Below, one piece after another: positions 12,120-21,300 of a stretch of DNA of 32,722 bases (positions within the stretch are counted from its first letter, which is position 1; every line of letters begins with the position of its first letter). The notes below the pieces were generated by a model. It saw only the letters and a list, made by a program, of their open reading frames with translations, was not told the origin of the DNA and searched no databases. Both the position numbers and the translations under genes were made by a program. Where the stretch lies: the IMG/VR virus record IMGVR_UViG_3300047550_000959, positions 1 to 32,722 of that record. The stretch is one strand, 5' to 3'. This DNA is from a virus.

Positions 12120-13676
12120 ATGCAAATCATTGACAACACGGCGGTACACATGGTGATACCGTCAGACCAACTGCGTTACTTGGTCGGGCACATTGAGAAG
12201 TGCGAGGTACTAAGGGACGACGGCAAGTTTGCCGAAGTGATGGTGTATTGGGGCATCAAGGAGATGCAACGTGTGCTTCGGGTTTATGGAGAAGCTCCTT
12301 CACCGATGGCAAACGAATACGACTGGCCCGGGATGTATACGCCATTCGTCCACCAGAAAACTACTGCCTCATACCTTGCGTTGCGAGACCGATGCTTCTG
12401 TTTCAATGAAGCTGGCACAGGCAAAACATCCTCTGTGATTTGGGCGGCTGATTACTTGATGAAGCAAAAGCTGGTCAAGCGGGTGCTGGTCATTTGCCCG
12501 TTGTCAATCATGTACTCGGCATGGCAGGCTGACATCTTCAAAACAGCGATGCACCGCACCGTGGGCGTGGCGTACGGCGACACGAACAAACGCAAGAAAG
12601 TCATCAACGGAGAGTACGAATTCGTCATCATCAACTTCGATGGAGTGGGGACGGTCGCTGATGAGATAAGTAAAGTAGGGTTTGACCTAATTGTGATTGA
12701 CGAAGCGAACGCATATAAAACGGTAACGACAAAACGCTGGAAGACCTTGGCAAAACTCATAACCCCTTCGACCCGCCTATGGATGATGACAGGCACACCC
12801 GCCTCGCAGTCGCCACTGGATGCGTTTGGGCTGGCGAAGCTGGTCAACCCTGCGGGTGTACCCAAGTACATGTCCTCGTGGAGAGACAAGGTCATGCACC
12901 AAGCGTCGCGGTTCAAGTGGATTCCCAAGGCGAGCGCACAACAAGATGTGTTCAAGGCACTGCAACCCGCCATTCGGTTTAAGAAGTCGGAATGTACCGA
13001 CCTGCCCGAGGTGATGTATCAGACAAGAGAAGTCCCTCTGACACCGCAGGTCACAAAATACTACAACTGGTTGAAGAACCAACTGCTCATCGAAGCAGTA
13101 GGAGAAACAGTCAGTGCAGTTAATGCGGCAGCGAAGCTCAGCAAGTTGTTGCAGATATCAGGGGGCGCGGTCTACACGGACACCAAGGAGATCATCGAGT
13201 TCGATGTATCGCCAAGGCTCAACGCGCTGATGGAAGTTTTGGATGAGACCGACAACAAGGTCATCGTGTTCGTCCCATTCAGCCACACCATCCAATTGGT
13301 GGCTCGTCATTTAACAGCACAGGGGGTAGCAAATGAAATCATAGAAGGAAGCGTCAGTGCAAAACTGCGGTCGGACATCATCAACAGATTCCAAACCGCA
13401 ACAGACCCGCGAGTGCTGGTCATTCAGCCACAAGCCGCATCCCACGGGGTAACGCTGACTGCCGCTGACACAGTGGTGTTTTGGTCGCCTGTCATGAGCG
13501 TCGAGACGTACATACAGTGTATTGCCCGCATAGACCGTGTGGGGCAGGTAAACAGTATGACCGTGGTGCATTTGCAAGGCTCCGATGTGGAGCGCAGGGT
13601 GTATCAGATGCTTCAAGGCAAGGTGGATTCACACGAAAAATTGGTCGATCTTTACAAACAGGAGTTGGGGATATGA
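12120..13676 (+). CDS. SNF2-type superfamily 2 helicase/translocase
   Basis: 518 residues. Motif I A-G-T-G-K-T (98-103), motif II D-E-A-N (194-197) in place of the common D-E-A-H, motif III T-G-T-P (224-227), and a C-terminal RecA-like domain ending in the SNF2-type motif VI R-I-D-R-V-G-Q (470-476). This is a double-stranded DNA translocase or fork-remodelling helicase, as in phage replication modules. AAAGGA lies upstream of the ATG. Its stop is overlapped by the next start. It likely assists replication forks or recombination together with the Fe-S nuclease. Confidence 0.93.
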   Translation: MQIIDNTAVHMVIPSDQLRYLVGHIEKCEVLRDDGKFAEVMVYWGIKEMQRVLRVYGEAPSPMANEYDWPGMYTPFVHQKTTASYLALRDRCFCFNEAGTGKTSSVIWAADYLMKQKLVKRVLVICPLSIMYSAWQADIFKTAMHRTVGVAYGDTNKRKKVINGEYEFVIINFDGVGTVADEISKVGFDLIVIDEANAYKTVTTKRWKTLAKLITPSTRLWMMTGTPASQSPLDAFGLAKLVNPAGVPKYMSSWRDKVMHQASRFKWIPKASAQQDVFKALQPAIRFKKSECTDLPEVMYQTREVPLTPQVTKYYNWLKNQLLIEAVGETVSAVNAAAKLSKLLQISGGAVYTDTKEIIEFDVSPRLNALMEVLDETDNKVIVFVPFSHTIQLVARHLTAQGVANEIIEGSVSAKLRSDIINRFQTATDPRVLVIQPQAASHGVTLTAADTVVFWSPVMSVETYIQCIARIDRVGQVNSMTVVHLQGSDVERRVYQMLQGKVDSHEKLVDLYKQELGI

Positions 13677-14092
13677 GCGCAATCGAAGAAATTGAAGACA
13701 CAAAATTAGATGAATTGGTCAAGGTATACTTGACAATTCGTTCAGCCCGTGAGAAGATGAAGGCTGAATGGGAAAGCCAAGACAGGGCGCTGGAGGATGA
13801 GATGAAAGTCCTTGAGCAGAACTTCATGGTGACCTGCAATGAGAGCAATGCCAAGAGCATCCGCACAAACAACGGCACAGTGATTCGCAAATTGAACGAA
13901 CGCTACACCGTGGCTGACGGCGAAAGCTTCAGAAAGTTTGTGTTGGAGAACGAGGCGGTTGACCTGTTTGAAGCACGTATTCATCAGGGCAACTTCAAAG
14001 AATTCATTAAGGAACGTCAGGCCGATGGCTTGCCGCCCGGGGTGAATGTGATGAGGGAGTTCACGATTGTCGTGCGCAAACCCTCAAATTAA
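13673..14092 (+). CDS. Conserved-type replication-region protein, 139 residues
   Basis: Begins in an ATGA overlap with the helicase stop; a start at 13481 would run inside the helicase and is rejected. Residues 8-55 are a long charged helix, probably coiled coil. The C-terminal half has F-R-K-F-V-L-E-N, then L-P-P-G-V-N and a V-V-R-K-P end, a pattern I associate with unnamed phage proteins beside SNF2 helicases. A helicase partner or nucleic-acid-binding role is inferred from coupling. Confidence 0.7.
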   Translation: MSAIEEIEDTKLDELVKVYLTIRSAREKMKAEWESQDRALEDEMKVLEQNFMVTCNESNAKSIRTNNGTVIRKLNERYTVADGESFRKFVLENEAVDLFEARIHQGNFKEFIKERQADGLPPGVNVMREFTIVVRKPSN

Positions 14093-14121
14093 TCAGTCAG
14101 TTCAGTAACAAGGAAATTCAA

Positions 14122-14958
14122 ATGAGTACAGATCTCGCAACAATGTTCAGTGGTGCAATCGTTCCCGTCGAGGGCTTGGATGAAGACACACTTGCCGTAG
14201 CAGGCGGTGCGCGTTCTAACAAACGCATCTCAATCAAAGGCGGTGTATTCCGCAAGTACGCTGGTGGCAAGGAAATCGGTGCAATCGAAGACCGCCATAT
14301 GAACATCATCTTCGTGAAGATGGCACACAAAGCATCTCGTATGTATTACGAGGGCGTCTACCAAGAAGGCCAAAAAATCAGCCCTAACTGCTGGTCAACC
14401 GACTCGGAGACTCCCGACGCTGATGTCAAAGAACCTTTGGCAAGCAAATGCGCAGACTGCGACAAGGCAGTTAAAGGCTCTGGTCAAGGCGGTACAGGCA
14501 CTGCTTGTCGTCTGTCTTGGCGCACTGCTGTGGTGTTGCCCAACGACCCCGCAGGAGACGTGATGCAGTTGGTTCTGCCCGCTACATCCGCCTTTGGCAA
14601 GGAAGACAACGGTCGATTCCCATTCCGTCCATACATTCAGCACCTTGCATCACACAATGTGAGCGCTGGCCGGGTGATCACTAAGATGGCCTTCGATACA
14701 AAATCTCCTACGCCAAAGGTTCTGTTCAGCCCCGCCGGCAAGGTGGAGGATGCAGATTTGCCAATCATTGCACGTCAGGCAAAAAGTCCTGCCGCAGAAG
14801 CCGCCATCAAGATGAATGTTTACCAAGCAGACACTGCTGGTGAAACTGAAGTCGCACAACCCGAAGAAGCGCCTGATCCCATCAAGGTGGCTTCTACAAA
14901 ACCCGCTGCTGATGAGAAAGACATCAAAGACGTGGTTAAAAAGTGGTCTAAGAAATAA
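14122..14958 (+). CDS. Four-cysteine phage protein, possible ssDNA-binding protein
   Basis: 278 residues with AAGGA 9 bases upstream. C90, C110-x2-C113 and C129 form a zinc-ribbon-like set within a Gly-rich loop (G-S-G-Q-G-G-T-G-T). The C-terminal 50 residues are Ala/Glu/Pro-rich and disordered-looking, ending in a basic K-K-W-S-K-K. Its place between helicase and primase genes, the metal site and the flexible tail fit a ssDNA-binding protein, but I cannot see an OB-fold signature directly, so this is an inference. It could also be another replication accessory factor. Confidence 0.7.
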   Translation: MSTDLATMFSGAIVPVEGLDEDTLAVAGGARSNKRISIKGGVFRKYAGGKEIGAIEDRHMNIIFVKMAHKASRMYYEGVYQEGQKISPNCWSTDSETPDADVKEPLASKCADCDKAVKGSGQGGTGTACRLSWRTAVVLPNDPAGDVMQLVLPATSAFGKEDNGRFPFRPYIQHLASHNVSAGRVITKMAFDTKSPTPKVLFSPAGKVEDADLPIIARQAKSPAAEAAIKMNVYQADTAGETEVAQPEEAPDPIKVASTKPAADEKDIKDVVKKWSKK

Positions 14959-14967
14959 GGAGTAAGG

Positions 14968-15288
14968 ATGCCACGGACATACAGTAAACAGTTCATCGAG
15001 CAGTTAGAGAAGTCGAATCCAAACAGGGCAGGGATTGCCCTAGCTCATGCCTGTGTGCAAGGAAATCTGCCCGCAAAGTATGTAGCATATGCGTTGGAGG
15101 TAACTCGGATGACGGTTTTCAGTTGGTTCCGTGGCGCTCACGTCCGCCACAAAAATCTATTGAAGATTGAAGCGATTACCGATTTGATTGAAAGTGATAT
15201 CGCAAAGGGTATCCTTCCAGCAAAGAACAACGCAGAGGCAAAAGCCTATCTTGAAGACATGGTCGGGAGGTCATTCGACAAGAAATAA
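14968..15288 (+). CDS. Helix-turn-helix-type putative regulator
   Basis: 106 residues from an ATG with a strong AAGGAGTAAGG site. Residues 35-57 resemble a helix-turn-helix (L-P-A-K-Y-V-A-Y-A-L-E-V-T, then M-T-V-F-S-W-F-R-G), the second helix fitting a recognition helix. The C-terminal part is charged. Last gene before the terminator at 15316-15340, so it closes the SNF2 block and could control phage transcription. The operator is unknown. Confidence 0.65.
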   Translation: MPRTYSKQFIEQLEKSNPNRAGIALAHACVQGNLPAKYVAYALEVTRMTVFSWFRGAHVRHKNLLKIEAITDLIESDIAKGILPAKNNAEAKAYLEDMVGRSFDKK

Positions 15289-15315
15289 ACGGAGGCAACT
15301 CCGACATCATCAACC

Positions 15316-15340
15316 AGAGCGAGCATAGCCTCGCTCTTTT
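15316..15340 (+). terminator. Intrinsic terminator just upstream of the primase-helicase
   Basis: Stem AGAGCGAG (15316-15323) pairs perfectly with CTCGCTCT (15330-15337), with a six-base loop and a short T run (TTTT including the last stem base). It ends 15 bases before the primase-helicase ATG. The U tract is shorter than at 6121, so partial read-through is likely. Confidence 0.8.
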
Positions 15341-15355
15341 CAACTCTGGCAAGAC

Positions 15356-18202
15356 ATGTTAAAACAATTCTACGAGAAAGCATTGCCAAGTCAGGGTGTC
15401 TATTGTGTCAGTGGTTTGCATCAGAGGAGAATGGCAAATCGGTTCGCAGAGACACTCGACGGCGTATTTGAAGAAATTGAGAAATTCAAAAAGAAGGATG
15501 CAGATGTATTTGTAGCACTGGGGACATTTGAAGGGTACAGCCGCAAGGCAGAAGATTGTTTATTCGTCAGATCATTCTTCATTGATCTGGACGTAGGTGA
15601 AGGCAAAGAGTACGCAGATAAAGCAGATGCCCACACAGCGCTGTTCAAACTGCAAGGGGCGGCAGGGTTACCAGACCCAGTGGTGATTGATTCGGGCGGC
15701 GGCATACATGCTTATTGGATCATGGACACAGACATCCCCAAGGATGAATGGAAGCCAGCCGCAGAAGTATTTAAGGCGCTGTGCCTCCAGCACATTGCCA
15801 TCGACCCCGTAGTCACAGCAGATGCCGCACGAATCATGCGGTGTCCTGAGACATTCAATTACAAGACGGGTATCCCACGCCCAACATCAGTCATCACCGA
15901 TGAGATTCACGTATACAGCTGGGCAGAATTCAAAGCGTTTTTGTTGGGCGAAGAAGGTGAGGTTGTAGCAGTAACCGAGCCTAAATCACCCGAACTGGAC
16001 GATATTCTTGCTAGCGTGCCTAAAGGCTTGGATGAAGATACCAAGGCCATGCTCAAGCTGGACAACTTCCCGCGCACGTTTGCAACTCTCGCTCAGAAAA
16101 GTGTTGACGACGAAGGCGGGTGCGCACAGATCAAATTCATGTGTGAAAACGCAGCGACTTTAGAAGAGCCGATGTGGTTTGCAGGCCTTTCAATAGCAAA
16201 ATTTTGTGACGACGGCGCTACTGCCATCCATGAATTATCTGAAGATCACCCCGAATACAACCATGCAAAAACCGAAGAAAAAGCAAGTCGCTTTCCTGCT
16301 CCACGCACCTGCGCTTGGTTCATCGACAACTACCCCGAGCGATGCGATGGATGTCAACACCGAGGCAAGATTGTCAGCCCCATTTCCCTTGCCCGAGAGT
16401 TCACACCCGCCAAAGCAAATACGGAGAAACCAATATGGGAAGTACCGAATACCGAAAAGGTTCCTGATTTCCCAGACTTTTTGATGCCCTACGTGCGGGG
16501 ACAGTACGGCGGTATCTACTTTGTCCCAGCACCAAAGGTTGACAAGAAAGGCGTCAAACACCAAGACGACCCCATTCTCATCCTTGCAAACAACCTCTAC
16601 CCCATACAGCGCATGGTCAGCCCACACGATGGTGAATGCTTGCAGATGCGACTTGAACTGCCCAAGGATGGCTATCGTGAATTCCTTCTTCCAATGAAGC
16701 ACGTCTATGCCAAGGAAGCTTTTAAAACCATCATGTCCAGCAATGGCGTGTTCTTTAACTCAGTGCATGACCAACATCTTATGAATTACATCGTCAAATG
16801 GGGGCAGTATTTACAGACCACAGAAGCCGCACTTCAGATGCGTATGCAGATGGGCTGGACGCAAGACCGTAGCACACCAGAATGGGACAAAAAAGGCTTT
16901 GTGATTGGCAAACAAGAGTACACCCAATCAGGAGAAATTATCAAAGCTCCGTCCTCTACCTTTGTCAAGGGGTTGTCCAGACACCTTACCAAGCACGGCA
17001 CGATCGAGCGTTGGCGTGAGTCAATAGATTTTTTGAACAACCCAGAGTTTGAAACCCATGCGTTCACTTCCATGTCTGGGTTTGGCTCTCCGCTGATGGC
17101 ATATACAAATACTGCTGGTGTGGTCATGAGTTTGACGGGCAAGTCTGGCAACGGCAAGACAGGTGCAATGTACGGAGGCTTGAGCGTGTTTGGTCACCCC
17201 AAGGACTTGAGCGTTGTGGAGTCAACCGACAATGGTTTGATCGGGCGCTACCTTGGTCTGCACAGCATCATGTTTGGATTGGATGAGGTAGGCGACAAAA
17301 AAGCCGATGAGCTTGGCAAGTTCATTCATGGTGTGTCCCACGGCAAGGCCAAGATCAGAATGCAGGGGTCGGTCAATGCTGAACGAGAGTACGAGATGTC
17401 AGCGTCATTGATCGCGGTACTCACTTCAAACCACGGCCTGTACAACATCTTGGAAGCAAAGAAGCTGAGTCCTGACGGCGAGGCTGCTCGTTTGATTGAG
17501 TTTGCTGTTAAGAAACCCGCGCTGCTTGAGCGTGACGGCACGATTGGGCCAAGAGTATTTGATGCGTTCCGGTTCAACTACGGACATGCTGGGCCGCTTT
17601 TTATCCAGCACATCATGAGGGAAGGTGACCAGTATGTGTTTGACCATCTTGCACACTGGAACGAACGGTTCTTGAAAGACTTCGGCAACTACGCTGAATA
17701 CCGCTTTTACCAAAACCTTGCGGTGGCAAACTTTGCGGGGGCGTCAATCGCCAATGAGCTTAAATTGACAGGGTATGAGATACCTCGCATCTACGACAGC
17801 ATCGTGGCTCAAATGATCGACATCAGAGAGAAGGTGGTCAGGGTCAACTTTACGGACTACCAAGCGTTGCTTGGCGACTTCATCAACAAGAACATGGCAA
17901 ACATACTTGTGCTCAAGGACGGCAAGACGACCATGGAGCCCCGGGGCCAGATCGTTGCGCGGATTGTCAGTGATGAGAATCTTTTGCAAGTATCCAAGTC
18001 TGAGTTCAAGAAATTCTTGTCAGAGCGTCAGATCGGGGCGCGGGAGTTTGAGGCGGACATGCGTGAACGCAAGGTGCTGTTTGATGACAAGAAGGGACGA
18101 CTGACTACAGGTTGGAAGAGCGCCATCAGCACCGACCCTGCGTACTTGTATTGGTTCAGAACCCAACTGCCAAGCGACTTGATTGATGATTCAGATTCCT
18201 GA
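15356..18202 (+). CDS. Primase-helicase fusion (AEP-like primase + RecA/SF3-like ATPase)
   Basis: 948 residues. The N-terminal archaeo-eukaryotic primase-like domain has D77-x-D79 in F-I-D-L-D and S-G-G-G-I-H118-A-Y-W, the AEP metal and nucleotide motifs. A cysteine cluster (C319, C330, C333 in C-D-G-C-x-H) precedes S-P-I at 341-343. The C-terminal ATPase has Walker A G595-K-S-G-N-G-K-T602, Walker B D643-E644 and N692 in T-S-N-H, as in DUF927/SF3-like helicases. It should open the duplex and lay primers for the family A polymerase. The ATG has no clear ribosome-binding site; a terminator lies 15 bases upstream. Confidence 0.9.
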   Translation: MLKQFYEKALPSQGVYCVSGLHQRRMANRFAETLDGVFEEIEKFKKKDADVFVALGTFEGYSRKAEDCLFVRSFFIDLDVGEGKEYADKADAHTALFKLQGAAGLPDPVVIDSGGGIHAYWIMDTDIPKDEWKPAAEVFKALCLQHIAIDPVVTADAARIMRCPETFNYKTGIPRPTSVITDEIHVYSWAEFKAFLLGEEGEVVAVTEPKSPELDDILASVPKGLDEDTKAMLKLDNFPRTFATLAQKSVDDEGGCAQIKFMCENAATLEEPMWFAGLSIAKFCDDGATAIHELSEDHPEYNHAKTEEKASRFPAPRTCAWFIDNYPERCDGCQHRGKIVSPISLAREFTPAKANTEKPIWEVPNTEKVPDFPDFLMPYVRGQYGGIYFVPAPKVDKKGVKHQDDPILILANNLYPIQRMVSPHDGECLQMRLELPKDGYREFLLPMKHVYAKEAFKTIMSSNGVFFNSVHDQHLMNYIVKWGQYLQTTEAALQMRMQMGWTQDRSTPEWDKKGFVIGKQEYTQSGEIIKAPSSTFVKGLSRHLTKHGTIERWRESIDFLNNPEFETHAFTSMSGFGSPLMAYTNTAGVVMSLTGKSGNGKTGAMYGGLSVFGHPKDLSVVESTDNGLIGRYLGLHSIMFGLDEVGDKKADELGKFIHGVSHGKAKIRMQGSVNAEREYEMSASLIAVLTSNHGLYNILEAKKLSPDGEAARLIEFAVKKPALLERDGTIGPRVFDAFRFNYGHAGPLFIQHIMREGDQYVFDHLAHWNERFLKDFGNYAEYRFYQNLAVANFAGASIANELKLTGYEIPRIYDSIVAQMIDIREKVVRVNFTDYQALLGDFINKNMANILVLKDGKTTMEPRGQIVARIVSDENLLQVSKSEFKKFLSERQIGAREFEADMRERKVLFDDKKGRLTTGWKSAISTDPAYLYWFRTQLPSDLIDDSDS

Positions 18203-18386
18203 ACCGGAGTGGATATTTCCGTTTGACGGCATGGAGGTGGGGGATAGCTTTTTTATCCCTACCCTCCGCTTCGCTGAGATGATCTACGCCATCGACTGCG
18301 GGTCGAAACGTGCTGGCATCAAAGTGAAATCCTACATCGCCACCAAGGACAACCACATCGGGGTGCGCACATGGCGCATCCGTTAA
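18186..18386 (+). CDS. Small conserved-type phage protein, 66 residues
   Basis: ATG 18186 overlaps the end of the primase gene by 17 bp; a TTG one codon earlier is also possible. The pattern V-G-D-S-F-F-I-P (18-25), S-K-R-A-G-I-K-V (40-47) and a final V-R-T-W-R-I matches small unnamed proteins common in phage replication regions. Probably a compact beta-rich fold. Its TAA stop shares the palindrome TTAA with the stop of the minus-strand 2237-residue gene. Confidence 0.75.
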   Translation: MIQIPEPEWIFPFDGMEVGDSFFIPTLRFAEMIYAIDCGSKRAGIKVKSYIATKDNHIGVRTWRIR

Positions 18387-21300
18387 GGCTCGACGCCATA
18401 CACCTTGAGTCGCTCAATAATCTCATGCTTGAGCATGTTCTGTTGCAGGATGTTTAACCGCAGCAGTTCTTGCTTGTCGATGGGTGGTATCTCCATCGCG
18501 CGTATTTCATTCGCCCGCTTGCGAATCTTGTCAAGCCGTGCGACTTGCTGGTTGTAAATGCTGATTGCATTCTCAACGCCGGGGTGTTCGGCTCTAAACT
18601 CAATTGCTGTTGCCCTGTTGGTCTTGTTCAACGTCTTGAGACGGGTGTCCAAGTCTTTGATCTTCTCTTGTATAGAGCTGAACTCTCTTGCATCGACGTT
18701 TGACTTTGACCCAAAGAAAGATCCAAGAAGCGCCAGATCAGTCTTTGGATTAAAAGCTTTCTCACCCTTGGACAGATCAACCCAGTTGTAAGACATCTCA
18801 CCGATGCGGGCAATGCCGTCGATGTAGCTATTTGTCAGGAAGTACGCAGTGTTGGGGGATACATCCCATGCACCTTGGGTCTTGTTGTACAGCCATGCGG
18901 TGAAGTCTTTGTAGACCTCTGGGATTCTGTCTCCGCCTGTGAACGCATCACCAAACCTACGCATTGTGGCGCTGTTGATTGCCTGCCCAATACCGTTCAT
19001 GTTCATGATGTATTCGGAGATGGGGCGCAAAACTGAAGGCACGACCGAGTCAAATGCCCACTTCAACGGCTGCTCAGAGACTGGAATTTTTGATATCGGT
19101 ATAGGTAGGAACGAGTCTGTCAGGATGGAGCCAGCGATGTTACCCAAGCCATCTTTGATAGAAGTCTGCCCGTGATACATGCCGCCAATCTGTGCGCCAA
19201 TCGCTGGGAACGCGCCCAAACCAAATCCCCAAGGAATCTGAATGATGATGTCCCTGCCCAACCCCAAGCTGTCCGGCATATGAAACCGCGCATTGCGAGT
19301 CCACTGTTGCATGTTGTCAGTACGCACGCTGTTGCGCTTCCACTCATCGTCAGGAGCCATCATCATTGCCATCCAGTAGGTGGCATACCCAGCGCCCATC
19401 AACGTGGCAATCATGATCTGAGAGTTGGTTCTCAGCTGTTTGAAGTTCTTTATGTATTCTTCTGCGGCGGCTGGGTCGTTCTGCACAGCGGCTGGCATGT
19501 GGCGTTTTGCAACGTCCAACGTGGTGAAGGCAGGTGCGGCGGTCTCAATTGCTCGTGTGGCACTGATGGCTGACGGACGGATGAACATGTACAACGCGCC
19601 AAGCTCACGTCCGTATGTACCGACCTTCTCAAAGTTGGTCAGGTTCTTTGTTTCAGCGGCAGCTTGTGTGCAAGCAGCTTGATACGCACTTTTCTCGTCC
19701 ATGTTCTTTTCGAGATTCTTTTTGTAGTAATACTCTCTGAACATGCCATACGCAGCCGTGCGGCTGGTCAATTCAAACATGCTGCTCCAAGTGTCCAGCA
19801 GGTTGTCGATGCTTTCCTTGGTGTCAGCAATCCAACTGTTCTTCTCCAGCTTCTTCAACTTTTCTGTGTTGTTCTTTATGGAAAAGCTCTCGATGTATGC
19901 GGTCTTGCCACCGTACTTGATCAGCTCCAACATGTCACGAACAAACGGATCTTTCTTGGCGCTGTTAGCCATGCGCTGTTGGCTTTGCTCATCGCCCTTC
20001 TCATTGAGAAGTGCAATCTCCCATGCCTTGCCAAGACCGTTTTGAAGCACACGAGTAGCCACCAAGCCCACATATTTAGGCGCAGCCAACGGCCCCATCA
20101 TGCCACCACCCATGTTCCAAGCGTTGGTGAACATGTCAGTCACGAAGTTCTTTGGCGCAAAGTTGATGTTGTATCGTGTGTGCTGCGCACCCACCCAGCC
20201 TGTGATGGCGTTTGCCAGATCAACAAGTGGCTTTTCATGTTTAAACGCGTAGCGTATCGCCTCCAATATATGTTCTTCGCCGACCTGCAAAACGTCGATT
20301 GAACCATCGTCGTTGTAGTGGAATATGTTTGCCCCACCTTTGAACTGAGACATGTCGGTTTTTTCACGCTCAGCGAACGGGATATGCGCACGCACATCGC
20401 CCAAAATCACGCCCGTGCCATTAGGGTTCTTTTCACTCTTTGGCAGGGCATTCTTGATAGATTGTGTCAAGTTACGACGCCCAGCGCGGTCTGCACTGCG
20501 GTACGCATCTGACATGACTTGAAGTAACGGGTTCGTAGATACAGCAAAACGTCCGTGTGTTTTGTTCTCGACCTCTTGCAGCGACACGCCGTGGCTGATT
20601 GCCTCTGGGTCTACAAAATAATCTTTCTCTGTTGGCCTGCTTGCGTTGTCTTTATTGTTCTTGAATGGCAGGTAATACTGGTAGTCAAACATGCCGGTGA
20701 TGTTTGAGACAGGGAATGACCAGTAATGACCGATCTGATTCAGTTCTTTTGTGGCATCCGTTAAATTCTTCAATGACGCAAATATTTTGTTTACCGCTTC
20801 TTGCTGTTTCTCGGGCATTGCGGCAAATTGTTCTTGGCGAAGCTTGACCTCGTCCATGTTGATACCTAGCGCAGTGTAGGTATCGCTGTTCATGTCAGTC
20901 AGTAATTTAGCTTGCTCAGCATTTTTGGGCTTACCAATTTTTGGATTTGGCGAATAGCCATAGGCGTCGTTGTGGTTCTCGGCAAGGTTTGTCAGTTCTG
21001 CCCACAGTTTTTTCTTCTGTGCATCAGTCAGTTCTACTTGGTCGATCAACCCGGGCGTGCCTGTCGCACGGTCACCCAGAATTTGAGTACGACGTTCAGC
21101 AGCACTGATCATCTTGCCGCCGACATTAAAAGTTTTATCGGTTTTCAAGGGAACCATCTGCACAAACAACGCTTTGCGGCGCTCTGGCTCATGGAACATT
21201 TCAGCCAACATGTGGATGGTTGCGCTGGCCTCTTTGAATGACTCACCAGTCAATTTCATCCAGTCCGCAAAAGCAGCTTTGAAGTCAGTGAGCGGCTGGT

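Noticed and set aside
19464-19474. GCTGGGTCGTT match to one arm of the palindrome
   Set aside because: The other arm is missing; it simply encodes part of the giant protein on the opposite strand.
19664-20302. 212-residue plus-strand frame
   Set aside because: Antisense to the conserved LPD38-like region of the giant gene, with no start signal.
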